Below, piece by piece: positions 31,485 through 43,835 of a DNA stretch of 64,000 bases. The position numbers were made by a program, and so were the translations under genes. The first letter of the stretch is position 1; every line of letters starts with the position of its first letter. The stretch is taken from contig JAIUPT010000041.1 in assembly GCA_022315425.1 (NCBI GenBank), positions 434,001 to 498,000 of the forward strand, written 5' to 3'. Source of the DNA: Pseudevernia furfuracea. Lineage: Eukaryota; Ascomycota; Lecanoromycetes; Lecanorales; Parmeliaceae. The notes below the pieces were generated by a model. It had not been told where the DNA came from, did not search any database, and saw nothing but the letters and a program-made list of their open reading frames with translations.

Positions 31485-33490
31485 GCTGACAATTAGACGT
31501 GTTTCCTCATTAACAAAGAGTGAGTGATCCGATTCGATATGCTTGAAACCTTTTGATATCAGAAAGTCTCGTAGAGTAGCGTATCACTCACGAAGGGATT
31601 GCTTGAGATCATACAGAGCTCTAAGCAAGAGATATATTATGTCGTGTTCATCGTTTTTATATTTCTTGAGCTATTTCACGTAGATTCGTTTCTTCAACAA
31701 CGCGTTAAAAAAGGCTGTTATGACGTTTATTTGTTCACAGTCTAGGTCGTAGTAGGTCATGATGAAAAACAGTACTTTGAACGATATGAATTTGACAACG
31801 GAGGCAAATGTTTGGTCGTAGTTGACATCATAGATTTGTTCAAATTCTCGAACTATTCAGCGTGCTTTGTAGAGTATCGTCTCGTCAAGTCTCTTCTTGA
31901 TCTTATAGACTCACTTACCGCTGAGAACGAGAGCGTTCTTTGATCTCTTGATCAGTCTTCAGATATTTATAATAGCGAAGAACTACATTTGCTTATTTAT
32001 AGCCTCACTTCATTGCTTAACATATGAACCGATCATTGCTTCTTCATAAGTTAATGACTCGTAGTCATCGACGTCATCGATGTCTTAATTTCTTCGCATT
32101 TTAGTTATCTTCTAAATAGCGTTAGCGAGATCGAATTTCGACTCAAAGTCATAATGTTAAGAGTTCTCATGATCGACGATAGCGAGTCTACAGTATATTC
32201 GTTCTGACTGTAAAGTTGCGTTACACTTGATATGGGCAATAGTTCGCTGGGTCCACATCTTGATATCGCTCCATTTTTTATTTAGGAGTATCTTTTAAGA
32301 TGAAGCGAAGACACGCTTCGGTCTCGAAGTATACGTTACGTCGATACTTGAATCTGAGTGTACATTTAGAGCGTTCTGAGATATCTAATCATCGTCATCT
32401 TTCGAAAATTCTTCTTTCGATGCTGCTCTCACATCTTCGAGATCTTCGACAACATTTAAAGCATTATCAAGAACGTCTTATATATGCTATAAGCTGAAGC
32501 CTTCTTGAGGGTCGTCGTCGACGTCGTGTGATGTATAATGATGCTCAGAAGCATCACCCTCTGCATCGAGTATATCATCGTCGTCGTCAGTGACGTCAGC
32601 TAGTCAGTAGCTCGTGTCTTACACGACTGAAGTCATCAAACGAGTTTCGTCAAAATCAACGTGTGACGATCTTTCGACTTTTCTACTGACCGGGTTTCAT
32701 ACTCTAAATATGAATATATCGTTATAGTCTATCAAGTAGCATTTCTTGCTACGCTCGTCGAGTTTCTTACGTTTTTCCTTAAATATGTGAACTCAGATCA
32801 CGCAGTTAATGATTCTCATGTGTTCGAGAAATGATTATTCGTCAGTTCATGTCTCATAAGGGATCATATCGTGTATCTTGATTGTTGAACTTCGATTCTT
32901 CTAATAGACCTTGATGTGAAGAAGTTCGAATCAGAGATAACGTGTTAGCCTCGAGTCGAACAATATAGCTCTCACGCCGTTCATAACGACGCGATTCTAA
33001 ACTTCGCTGAGTTTATTCTGCTCTGAAGTATAGATCACGATGAACTTTATTGTAACTTCTGAGTCTCTAAGTAAGATCTTAAAGTCGTCGTTGATGAACT
33101 CAGTATTATTGTCGATGCGTACTATCTTGAGTTTACATCCTGACTCGTTTTTCACTTGGATTTTCCAGTTACGAAAGAGCTTAAACGTTTCGTCCTTATG
33201 CTTATACGTGAAGCATTAGATTCGAAGAGTCGCTTGATCCGTTAGAAGCATATAGTATTTGACTTCATTGATCGATGACACGTTGAATGATCCCCTCAAG
33301 TCGATATGAACTTTATCGAGTTTTTCGAGTACCTCTCGCTATTGTCTTCTTGAGACCTTGCGAGACGACTTTATCTTAGAACACGCCTCGCAAATGAGCT
33401 TGACTCGAGATTTTTGTGTTAAGATAATGTCCTTGCTCATATTAACGAGTCTCTTGAGATCTATCTCGTTTAGATATCTTATTCGACGAT
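31485..33490 (-). pseudogene. Copia 2 RT N-terminal half and integrase, eroded
   Basis: Position and order in the element place integrase and the first half of RT here. The DNA is TpA-rich with stops in all frames and only scattered codon matches. This is the part deleted in Copia 1 up to about 33238. Confidence 0.6.
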
Positions 33491-34420
33491 ATTATAGTTC
33501 GACTGCGTCTTCGTTAAACATTAGGGCGATGAATAGTGCTCTTATATTCTCCTGAATCAGAACGACAATTTTAGCCGTAGACTGAGACATATTCAGTATA
33601 TAAATGTTTCGAGTCTTTGATGCACTTTCTACAAGTACATCATTTTTTAAAATGTAACAATCATTATCGAGAAAGACGATTTTAAATCTCTTCTTAATGA
33701 TCTAACTAATTAAAAATAGTTCGCATATAAAGTCCGATATATGCAACACGTTCTCAACACGAACTATGTTGCTGATTTCATTCTTCAATAGTCATTTCAT
33801 TTCGACTGTGTCACGTCCTTGAGTTCAGACAGTGACTTCGTTGATAACAATTACTTCTTCACGATAGGGTCGATACTCGATGAACTCGTCCTTATCGAAG
33901 AACATGTGATTAGTACACCCTAAGTCGATTATTCAGTCTCGTGACATCGTGAAACCACTATTCAACGCTGCGGAGTATACACGAAAATATGAGAACGTTT
34001 CATGTGAAAGTTGATTAATTATTTCAAAATCGACAACTTCGAGCTGAGAGGCAAGCTTTTTCTCTACTCTCCGGCTTGCCTCGTCGCAAAAGTTTGACGT
34101 AGGTTGAAGCTGAGACGTGGAGTGCGCGCTTGATATCTTCACTATGGTTTCTTTCTTCTAACATTCGATATCGAGAAGTGCTCTCGAAGAGAGAAGCAGT
34201 CGTGTGCTTACGTATTCGACAAAGTTTGATATATGCGTAAGCTGAACCATCGATTCTTCTTGCGATATCTTCAATGTAGATTCCCTCTCTTGTTTTTCTA
34301 TCAATTAAGATAGAGACTAATCGAGAGTCTCTATGATCGACTCCTTCGATATATCCTCGTTATAGAATTTCGATATAGTCGCGTTGAACGGGAAGCCCCA
34401 GACCTCATTCTCTCCGTCTG
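33491..34420 (-). pseudogene. Copia 2 pre-integrase and protease, eroded
   Basis: Aligned base by base with 10744-11700 of Copia 1, with mainly transitions. The protease motif region near 33905-33935 and the pre-integrase region near 33600-33780 are recognisable but broken. Confidence 0.7.
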
Positions 34421-35495
34421 TCACGATGTTTTGATCAATAACCAAGTGGGCCATTGCCGAAATATGAGTACTGTGATTATCTTCGAAATCGTCTGGTCGT
34501 TCACGTTCTTTGACGACATTCGCCTTGGCCTTAGCCTTCTTGAAGACGTCACGAAATCTGTCTGAGATACGGTTCTCATGAAGGGTTCAGCAGTCGTATG
34601 ACCAGTGTAGTCTCTTGTTATCATCCTTGTTGAGATAACACTTAAAACACTCAGAAGGGTCGTCATCGCCCTTATAGTTGATACTATTCGAGTTCTTTGA
34701 AATCAGCTGAGTGATGTTGTTGTTTCTACCCTCGCGGTCTCTCGTTGAGCCTCGACCACGATTGTTATTATCTCTATCAGAGATCTTCTTCTCGTTCTCC
34801 TCCTATTTGAAACGCTTCATAACGACGATCATAACTTGTTCTTTGATGTCTCTCTTCAGGAGACGCTCTTCCTCATGGAGAAGTGTGACAATTTTATCAA
34901 AGTCGAACACTTCGTTCAACGACGTGATGATACGATGCACGAAATTCTTATACTTGATGTCAAGGTTGTTCAGCAGCAACGAGACGAGTATCCACTCATC
35001 TATTCTAGCCCTCATTCGGCTAAGATTCTTCGACTTTGCTCGTATGTTGACAACGTACGTCTTCATGAAGTTGTCACTGCTTGTTATTGATGTTGTTCAG
35101 AGTTCTTGTAACTTGGTGAACCGAAGAACGAAACCTGAGTCGGAATAATTGTTCTTCAACTTGATCCATCGGTTCATGGCAACCTCATCGTCCTTAATGA
35201 CTTCGACTGGTTTATCTTCACACATGAAGTAAATCAGCTCAGACGCTTAATTGTTCGTCTGCTTCCAGATCTTCAATTGAGCCTGATAAGCCGTTACCTG
35301 AGCAGCCGTAGATGCTGATATGACTAATAGATCCGTTGAAAAGTCCTGATTTGCATTCTGGACGACGTCCCATAAATCCGAGTACACCAGTGCACTCTTC
35401 ATCTTTTTGGCCCATGGCTGATAGTTTTGTTGGCCCTTCAGCTTTGGGAAATCCCATATCTGCGTCAATGCAGCATGGGACAACTGGGTAGTCAT
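34421..35495 (-). pseudogene. Copia 2 gag
   Basis: The N-terminus is clear from ATG 35495: MTTQLSHAALTQIWDFPKLK, GQQNYQPWAKKMKSALVYSD, a standard Copia gag start (UBN2-like). The middle reads LLNNLDIKYKNFVHR. The knuckle is SECFKCYLNKDDNKRLHW then SYDC. Stops occur after residue 82 and later. It gives the uninterrupted target sequence for the BIR-gag insertion in Copia 1. Confidence 0.82.
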
Positions 35496-35619
35496 TTTGA
35501 ATTGACTATGTGGTGTGGTGTGGTGCTATGATAACACTGTTATTATAACACCGGCTCTCCCACAGACGGTGGGGTACAGCAGGTAAATTTTTCTGCTGTG
35601 TGAAGACCTCAATGGCGGA

Positions 35620-35636
35620 AAACCGGGCTCATAACC
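35620..35636 (-). other. Copia 2 primer-binding site complementary to initiator tRNA-Met anticodon arm
   Basis: On the element strand the site next to the 5' LTR reads GGTTATGAGCCCGG. Its complement CCGGGCTCATAACC contains GGGCTCATAACC, the anticodon stem-loop of eukaryotic initiator tRNA-Met (anticodon CAT). Priming from an internal cut in this tRNA is the known copia-type mechanism. Confidence 0.75.
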
Positions 35637-35829
35637 TGTTGGAATATATGACAGCTATGAGGTCTTGTATTGGGTGGCTAATAGAACGACTCTATTGCAT
35701 GACTATGTAGAATACATGTGGTGGACAAGAAGGAAGAGAAGGAGAAGGATAGACAAGAGTCGCCCACTAGCGCCACGCTAAAAGGCACGCTAGTGCGGGC
35801 GGAACGGCCTATGATTGGCGAATTCCATC
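35637..35829 (-). repeat. Copia 2 5' LTR
   Basis: TGTTGGAATATATGACAG...GAATTCCATC. One base (T of GGCTGAATT) is missing relative to the others. Hairpin arms at 35765-35772 and 35788-35795. Confidence 0.88.
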
Positions 35830-35875
35830 CAGGTCTATTACTGCGTTCAAGGTTTCAGGGACATAATTTACTGCG

Positions 35876-38273
35876 ATGGTGGACTCAGCCGATCTCATTC
35901 GAGCATGGAAATTGCCAGTGAGTGATGACTCATATCCAGATCTTTGTGGGGTTTGCCGTTGTATAAGTTTTGCGCGGCTCGTCAACAACAGTCTAGCATC
36001 CCTGGACCCAACGCTCAGCCAGATCGAGCTTGGAATCTTTGAAGATATCCGACGTTAGAAGAACTGTGCCTTTTGCCGACTTGTCGTCCACACAGTTGAC
36101 ACTGCACTCGGGGTCAACAACCCTGCTGGACCAGTCCAGTCTTGTACCCTTTTCAACGAGACCCTTCATAACAGCCAGGATAGCAATGTATTCATCGTTA
36201 AAATACTGCCAATCCACACCAATCTTCAATGGAATGATGATCATGTCGAAAGTCGAAGAGGGACTGTGCGGCTTTTTTGTCAACGGGCATTCAGCAACTC
36301 GGTGACTACTCAGGGCAGGAGTGGAACCATCAATCTGGTCTCACGGTAAATTCTACCAAATTAAACACCACCATGGTCAAATTCTGGTTGCAACTCTGCC
36401 AAAGCGAGCATGATGAAGGGAATCGTGATCTTTATCCGCACATGTCGCCTCCTTCCGTACTGAGACTTATTGATCTTCATGCCCAAAGTCTAGTCCAGGC
36501 CCCCTAAAACCACTCCCTATGTTGCGTTGAGCTACGCCGGTCCTTTAGGAAACTCAAAACGAACAGAGCGGAATTGGAAGCTTCCCACGGACTGGCCAGC
36601 TCTATAGAGAAGATTCCACAAACTATCAGAGATGCAATGGCAATCGTCCGTAGCCTGGGGTTTGATTCCTTGTGGGTCGATACTTTATGTATCGTACAAG
36701 ATGACGACGATGAGAAAGCTGATCAATTCAAAGCGATGGGCCGGATCTATAGTAAGACAGGAGTGCAACAAGCATAGGTGGGACATTGACTTTCGGTAGA
36801 CTCCGCACTGTTGACAATTGTTGCCGCGTCAGGTTCGGATGCGGATGCGGGCCTTGCTGGAATATCTCCAGGCACTCGAGTGGGCTGTCAGCGCATCGAA
36901 CGCATACGAGGCGTTGAGTACACCAACCTACTTCCTTCTCTGCAACACCCTCTCGAGTATTCTTCGATATGGAGCACCCGCGCATGGACATATCAAGAGC
37001 ATATATTGCCACGCCGGATCTTAGTCATAATAGAGAATCAAGCGTACCTCAACTGTGGCCATGCTACGTTCTCCGAAGATACTTCTGGAAGTTTTGCACT
37101 TGTTGGAAGCCACTACCATCATGCCGGCAGAGAAGACAACTACATCCTTTATAAGAAGTTTGTGGAGGATTTCATACAACGCAATAAACAGACGCCAAAG
37201 ACCTTATGAACGCGTTTGCAGGCATATCACGGATCCTCGAGCACAGATTCAAAAGTACGCTGTACTATGGAATTCCGCAAACAGCCCCTGGACTTCCTGC
37301 TGCTCTGGCAACCTGATGATGACCAGCAGCGAAGACTAGTTCAAGAAGGAGGGGTCTCTTGCCTACACTCCCCCAGCTGGTCCTGGGCAGGATGGACAGG
37401 CAGAGTTGCTTACACATTCTTTTTTCCCTTCGAAAACAACAGACCACGCATGCTATGGCAAGACACGGGTCCATGGGAAGGCTATCGTATCAGCCCAACA
37501 GAAGTAGACGCAAATTCTGGCTACACGGTAGAAGGATGGAAGAGATGGGGGAAACGAGTCGATAACGCTGGCTTCGCGCCTTGGACCTATTACATTGAGG
37601 CAGATGAACCCGACGTACGCTTTAGCTTCCCGATTCTGCCTGTGCCGAGCCTTGGGCGTCGTGCGATGGAAGAAGGGTCCAGAATGGATTTCCTTCGCTT
37701 TAAAACCCTTTCCGCCATGCTCTACCTCGATAAAAGGGGACATCGAGAAGAGTCAAGAACCCAAAAAAATCACGTGAATCCAATCATGCGTCAATATCAA
37801 CCGTACTCATTGAAGGTCTACAACTCAAAAGGGGCAAGTTGTTGGACGCGTCACAGTCCCCAGGTCCGTCACTGATAGCCTAGGCGGAAGGCACGAGGTC
37901 ATCGTGCTCAGCAGGACGACGTTGACAGGCGATATCAAGAACGAACTCTACAAGTGGGACAACTCAACATCCCGCCTCCAACCAGAGATTATGAAAAGGA
38001 TATCCCAGGCGCAGATTATGGCCCATGTATGATGTATCATCACTGCAGACGAGGTCGATCTGACGCCAGATTTTGACTGTCGAGTTTTCGATATGTATAA
38101 AAATTGGCCGCTGTACTGGGTCATGCCCATCGAGCGAACGCAGTGCCACGTCGAGGGAGTGCGGTGTGACATCGCGTTTTCGTAAAGGCTTGGGCAAAAT
38201 ACATACTGATGGCTTTTGGAGGGAAGGGTCGGTGTGGGAAAGGGATCATACTCGGATAGATGTCCTGTCATGA
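35876..38273 (+). pseudogene. Broken HET-domain (heterokaryon incompatibility) gene
   Basis: Starts at ATG 35876 (MVDSADLIRAW) and is recognisable to about 38273, but is broken many times. A TAG at 36056-36058 interrupts an otherwise continuous frame (GIFEDIRR-stop-KNCAFCRLVV). Frame jumps occur near 36330, 36505, 36555, 37205 and 37270. HET core blocks are clear: YVALSYAG, KIPQTIRDAMAIVRSLG, SLWVDTLCIVQDD, LLTIVAASGSDADAGLAG, SSIWSTRAWTYQEHILPRR, then PSWSWAGWTGRV, and the tail RKGLGKIHTDGF. A genuine intron is still visible (about 36752-36799, GTAAGA...GGTAG, joining RIY to NSALLTIV). HET proteins trigger cell death when unlike individuals fuse. Decay may be linked to RIP spreading from Copia 2 or to selection against a costly allele. 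Confidence 0.85.
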
Positions 38274-38718
38274 GAATTTTCAGACCAAAAGAGGCGTGAG
38301 CCGGTGTTCTTGGTGAATCGTTTGAGATTTACGGTATCAGCGTTCATGTACACCCATATTACGCTTAGATACAAGACCCATCACAGTGGCTTGCAACGTC
38401 TCTACATCCAATTGGACAATCACTCGAAAGTAGGCAATCTGCTCTAAGCCACATTGAAGAAACATGCTCCACATCTCTACTTCAACCACGCAACCTTCCT
38501 CATGACCGCCTTCTCTGCTCCAGACCGTGCCCGCCCCCTTCTGTCACGAACAATGTGAACCCTCCCCTCCGACACAGAAGATTGCTTGACGTTATGATTA
38601 CCTTTACTACGTCTGGTCAAAGCTGAGGTGGTGCTATCCATGATGGTCCACCTACTAGTCTCCTACATCTCATTACTGCTTTATCCTAGTCTCCTACCAT
38701 CGACGGCGACTCATCAGT
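38274..38718. other. Intergenic, no gene seen
   Basis: Space between the end of the HET relic and the 3' end of the secreted-protein gene; no coding signal. Confidence 0.4.
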
Positions 38719-41590
38719 TTATCTCACCATCATCCATAGACCCGATACTATCATAGCTGCAAAACCCAATGGACTGGGCACTCGATGAGCCTTCTCCTGA
38801 GCACCCTCAAACGCCTGTAAGATAGATGTCCCGTTCACTGACCCAGTCGGTATCGCAAAGCGACCAGTCCCAACATCCAAGATTCCGCCCGCTTCTAAGC
38901 TGACACTGCTCCCGTTGATGCTCGTCCCAGGCGCACCGGGAGTGACTGTAACGCCGTTAACCACGATGGCGGACTGTCGAGCTTGGACGGTCATCCCATT
39001 TAAATTGAACCCATTGGGTGGCGTTTCTTGAGCAGCAGGGGGGAGAGCGAAATGGCTGGACCCGATATCTAGAGTCCTGTCTTTCTCTAGACTTACGCTG
39101 TTTCCGTCGATGGAAACACCATGACCGCCAGGTGTGAGGATGGTTCCGTCAACGAGGACGGCGGAAGAATGCAGTTGAACGGTCATGCCATCCAAATCGA
39201 AGGCGGTTGGTGTCGTTTCCTGAGCAGGGGGGAGTACAAGACGACTCGTGCCGGCTATCAGGATTCCGCCTTGCTCCAGACTCATGCTATTTCCATTGAT
39301 TATAGAGCCAGGCCCACCAGGCGTAAGGGTAATTCCGTCAATAACGGCGGCTGATGGGTCGTCTTGGACGGTCACGCCGTCGAAATTGAGATTTGTCGGA
39401 GACGTTTCTTGAGTGTCTGCCAGAGATAAGGCTATACTGGAAGATCCGATCACAAGAGTGCCGGCAGGTGATAAAGAGATCACGGTATGCGAAGCGGTGA
39501 TTGCGCTGCCGCCTGGAGAAAGGCTTGAGCCGGCGACATACACCCCTGATGTATTTGATACCACACTGTGACCAGCTAGGATCTGGACGCTTGGGGAAAA
39601 AGGTTGATTGTTCGTTGGAGAATCCTCATCTGGGGTGGTTGCTTCTCTAGTCGGCGAATTAGACACTAAAGAGAACACACCGCCTGATAGGGTGATGGCT
39701 GGCCCCTCGGGTGAGTACGAAGTTCCGCTGAGGTATATACCAGAGGGGCTGACTGAGAGGACTTGACCGCCAACAGTCACTTCTTCAATGCCAGATCCTG
39801 GGACTGGTATTATGTGGATAGGGTATGCATTACCACTCCTACTAGTTTGGGGATCAATCATTCCGAGAGCACTGAAGATGAATGACCCAAGGCCTCGAGA
39901 TCCCGGTTCAGTACTGTCGCCCTCTTGTGACTCTGGCGGAGGTTTACTTGATGGGTCTGGTGCTGTAGTTGGTTTCGCAGCTGGATCAAGTGGGACTGCT
40001 GCCGGTTGGGCAGCATTAGCAGGTGGCTCCTGGGGCGCGGGAGAGTTGCTGACTGGGGCCGCTATTGACTCCGCGGGTGAACTTGGTGGATCAGATGAAT
40101 CAGGCAGATAGGTAGCCGACGAATCATATGCCGTTGTTGGGGCTGCGGAAATATGGGGAGGGTTTTTCATTTTCGGGGAAGAGCCCGCTGGTGAAGGCGG
40201 TACCAAATATGACTCAGGGGCCAATGCAAATGGCGGGTCGAAGATCGCGAAGGACTCGAAGACGTAATAGGATGCCAGGTCAGTACATACGCTTTCCCAC
40301 ATCGGATCAAGAGTGAACACTTCCCGAGGCGGTATGATGATTGGAAGCCAGGGAGGACCGACAGTAGTGTGCACACTGCCATCCGCACTTGTTTCAATGC
40401 CTAAGCCGAAGGTTGGACACTGCAAGTCTGCGATAGTCAACGGCTCTGCATGGCCTACAAATCCCAATGGACCATTTTGTGCATTGAGGTCGGTATATGT
40501 GGATCCAACCGAATAATACGGTGGCACATAGGTGGATAAAACATTAGGCGGGAGGGTGATAACTGGGTTGGTCAGGATCGGACCAAAGGACCCACATTCG
40601 TCTCTGATTGCTGCTGTTCCAACCACCTGGAGATAGACTGAAGGGGATGTACTATAATCCGAGTAAGCTTTAGAGACATATTACTCGGGAATCGTACATA
40701 CAACGTGTGCCCGCTGAGAACAGCAATGCTTCCTGTATTATTAAGAGGTTGTACACGTTTATCGATAGCTCTGGTAGACACGATTGCCGAAGAATTTGAT
40801 GGTTTGTTTGCACACTGAGGAGCTGCTTGGTCGGGAAAGTAAAAAAGCCTGACCTCGGGGACTATCAAGGTGCAATTCCCGCAACAGGCGTAGTCTAGGG
40901 GTCGAAATTGGTCAACAACTCCAGGAGGTATCTGCGTTGGTAGAGAAAATCCTTCGCTAGCCTGGATGATCGTATTTGCACTTCCACAGTCCGAGAAGGT
41001 GTACTGTTCTGCATACCGATGGACTTCAGCATAGGACTTGCATTCTGGACTGCGACCAAAGGCAGTCAACCATTCATTGGCCTGCTGTAATGTTATAAGT
41101 CCCCCAGACTCTAATTTTGCCGACAAAAGATAAGCTGCTTGCGCCGTAAGATAGGAGGAGCATGGAAGAGTAGCAGTCGTAGTGCTACTAGCTAAGCTCA
41201 CACCCACTGTTATCAGGCCCGTTTGACATATAGGTCCAAATATATCACACTGTTGAGATTGATCGTAAGGGATGATGTAAGAAAAGGGTCCCGCAGAAAT
41301 GGAGGCATTAGTGATCAAAGATAGTAGATCTGTCGTGGCTGAAGCTGGACTAGCTACTTGGTTGTTTGCTAGGTATTGTGGAGCGTCAGAAAATGTAAGA
41401 CTGAGTGCAAATAGACCACGTTCTGCGATTGGATGAGGATACTACTAGGGATCTCAATCTGTGTAGATGAACCTAGAGCGACTGACCAGAAAAATTTGCT
41501 CGAGCAGAGGCTAAGGTAGAGTATAATGAAAACGATGTGGCTAGAGAAACAGGTCTCATTTTTAGGCGATCTCAATAACGCAGAAGACAT
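38719..41590 (-). CDS. Large secreted, repeat-rich surface protein
   Basis: Proposed exons 41590-41487, 41400-40702 and 40651-38719 give 911 residues in frame. The second intron (40701-40652, 50 bases) starts GTATGT and is well supported, since it rebuilds SGHTFTSPSVYLQVVG, a block typical of this fungal family. The first intron (41486-41401, GTCAGT...CTCAG) is less sure. The N-terminus has a hydrophobic signal or anchor (IVFIILYLSLC). Residues of the first 350 are Cys-containing ectodomain (CCGNCTL, DECGSFG). A Pro/Ser/Ala-rich stretch follows, then about five related segments of the type ITLTPGGPGSIINGNSMSL, three of them near-tandem with a period of about 190-200 bases. The C-terminal hydrophobic end (GFAAMIVSGLWMMVR) could be a membrane anchor or GPI signal. 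Function unknown; probably cell wall or adhesion. Confidence 0.75.
38860..39460 (-). repeat. Three in-gene tandem repeats of about 63-66 codons
   Basis: Units are recognised by the recurring codons for GMTVQ, DGITLTPGG, INGNSMSL and TSRLVLPPAQET. They start near 38998, 39190 and 39378 on the plus coordinate. Diverged enough to be old. Confidence 0.7.
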
Positions 41591-42502
41591 AAAAAAGACT
41601 TAGCAGAGAAGAAAGACCACATAGTTGGGTGAGGGTATCGTTCGGGTTTAATAAAGCCCTAAAAGGGGTAAGTCTCCCCGCATTCAGCGGCGCAGAGCGG
41701 AGCTGAGAGGACATCCTTCAGGAAATGCTTCGCCTCAAAGCAGCTTCGGCCGTATGCGACAGACGGATAAACTCGACAGAACTTGGGTTCTTTTCTTGCA
41801 ACAGTGCAATGTTGCGAATGACGCTGGTGTAAGCTTATATGTTTTGTTGCAAGGATTCAGACGATGCGCGCCAAGTGATGGTAATAATTCATCTCCGTAG
41901 AATACTACTGCGATATGCAGCTTATGCTGTTGGACAAAGGAGATGCTCATTGCCCTACATGACTGGTCTTCGATAACCAGTAATTTGAACAGCTGAACCC
42001 CTTCCCCAGCTCGGCCTTCCCGAATACGTAGGCGACAACGGAATGTTCTGCATTGCCGACTGTGATAGAAACCCGCTAGACCGAAGTTGAGGGAGCTCTG
42101 TCATCGTGTTGAATTGCGGATATGAGACTGTGCGATAAACAACCACGAAACCTGGAGGCGCTGAGTAGTCCTTAATTATTGCGGATGACGAATCTCGCTA
42201 TTTGTGTCTCGTTTGCGCGGGCAAAGCACACTGATACTTGCGACTGGCAAGCCGCGGGATATGGGGCCAAATCAGCTATACTATCTTGATTGATGCCTTT
42301 GGTCGGCAATTGTTCAGACGTGAGAAGGTTGGCAACGTTGATGCATTATTGATTATTGGGGTTTGTGTTAGCCCCGAGCAGCGGATAGAGTACCTAGGTT
42401 ACTTCGGAACCGCCATTGCTTCCGGGACCGCAAAATTCGAAAAAGTCAAAGACAAAATATCCAGTCTCTACAACTTACTGCTCTTTTATTATTGATCGCT
42501 TG
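41591..42502. promoter_or_regulatory. Divergent intergenic region, no gene seen
   Basis: Separates the secreted-protein gene (minus) from tafazzin (plus), so it must hold both promoters. Small frames only (42238-42495 overlaps the tafazzin leader). Confidence 0.4.
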
Positions 42503-43835
42503 ATGGAGGACGACCCTCCGCCACCCAGCCTACTATGGCGCTCAGGCTCTACAGCCGTCATGGGCTTCGTAGGAGCCTTAACGCGGGCATTTATGCACGG
42601 GCCCAATTGGCAAGACGCGCATGGGCTTGACGAATTCCTCAAGCTATTGGATAAAAGAGCAGATGTTGAGGGCAGACAGAGAGGCCTGATTACTGGTATG
42701 TGGCGACGAGTTGTTCATGTGGCCTTGATACTGACTAATGCTTTCAGTATCGAACCACATCTGCGTGTACGTACGTATCACGGAACCAAAACACCATGTC
42801 CCCCCTCGACTAGCTAACACACGTCACACTCCAGCATTGACGACCCCTTAACCTGGGGCGTCCTCCCCCTCCGCTACCACTTCAACCCCAGCAACCACCG
42901 CTGGTCCCTCGGCAGCTACGACATAGTCTTCAAAAACAAGTGCGCTCCCCTCCCCCACCAAGCCAAACAAACATGCCCAAACAAACCCTAACCTCCACCA
43001 AACCCACAGAGCAATGTCCACCTTCTTCATCCTCGGCCAAGTCCTCCCCACCCACCGCTTCCACAGAGACCCCCACGGCGGGCCCTTCCAACCCACCCTC
43101 CTTGAAGCCATCCGCCTCCTCTCCCGCCCCCCGTTCCCCCCCGCAAGCGCCTCCGCCCCACCGCCCTCCCATTCCCTCAAATCCCCCGACCTCACCGACC
43201 CCTTCTCCTCCCCGAATTCCCACCTCACCTACACGACCAACGGCACCGACGCCTTCCCCGCGCCCTCCGCGTACGCAACGCGGCGATACAGCTGGATCCA
43301 CATCTTCCCCGAGGGCCGCGTGCACCAGCACCCGCAGAAGGCGATGCGGTATTTCAAGTGGGGCGTCGCGCGGCTGATACTCGAGCCGGACACGTGTCCG
43401 GACGTCGTGCCCCTGTGGATCGAAGGCAACGACGAAATCATGCCCGAAGACCGCGCGGCGCCGCGGTGGCTGCCGCGGGTGGGGAAGCGGTGCGGGGTGT
43501 GGTTCGGGGGGAACGTGGGAGGGGAGGGCGAGGGGAACGTGTTCCGTGAGTTGAGGGAGAGGTGGCGGAGGTTGGTGGAGGATGATAGGCGGAGGAGAGG
43601 GGGTGGGCGGGAGTTGGAGGTGGGGGTCTTGAGTGAGGAGTTGAAGTATGGGTCCGAGGCGGTGAAGTTGAGGGAGGAATGCACGATGCGGGTTCGTGGA
43701 GCGGTGCTGAAGGTTAGGAGGGAGCGCGGGCTGCCGGATGAAGATCCCAAAGAGGGGCTTGTTGAGACGTGGAGGGCAGAGGGGGGTAAGACGGAGGGTC
43801 AAATGGATGATGGCAGCTTGGTCAAGGATACCTGA
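42503..43835 (+). CDS. TAZ1: Tafazzin-type cardiolipin acyltransferase
   Basis: Exons 42503-42695, 42748-42766, 42835-42939 and 43010-43835 give 380 residues, the size of yeast Taz1. Introns start GTATGT, GTACGT and GTGCGC. All joins keep frame, and the 19-base exon 2 is required to rebuild the active site. Transfers acyl chains between phospholipids and cardiolipin on mitochondrial membranes. The catalytic HX4D motif is SNHICVIDDP (His about 68, Asp about 73). The second acyltransferase motif is FPEG in WIHIFPEGRVHQHP (about residue 204), followed by FKWGVARLILEP and VVPLWIEGNDEIMPE. The coding DNA is C-rich on one strand, which creates long antisense frames. The C-terminal part is Arg/Glu-rich and less conserved. 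Confident. Confidence 0.92.

Larger units (their letters stand above)
30258..35829 (-). mobile_element. Copia element 2: near full-length, RIP-damaged
   Basis: A Ty1/Copia element of about 5.6 kb on the minus strand. The 5' LTR is 35829-35637, the primer-binding site 35636-35620, gag starts at 35495, then come protease, integrase, RT and RNase H, ending at 30663. The 3' LTR is 30452-30258. Many stops from C-to-T changes, densest between 31150 and 34400; RNase H and the gag start are less hurt. The left LTR start is scrambled (TGGAATGTTTTACAG in place of TGTTGGAATATATGACAG). The flanks share a 16-base direct repeat rather than a clean 5-base duplication. It lies 46 bases before the broken HET gene. 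Confidence 0.9.

Noticed and set aside
42930..43802. Long minus-strand frame of 290 codons opposite tafazzin
   Set aside because: It is the complement of C-rich coding DNA, with Pro/His/Leu- and Gly/Glu-rich low-complexity translation and no domain. The plus strand has the HX4D and FPEG motifs and spliced exons.
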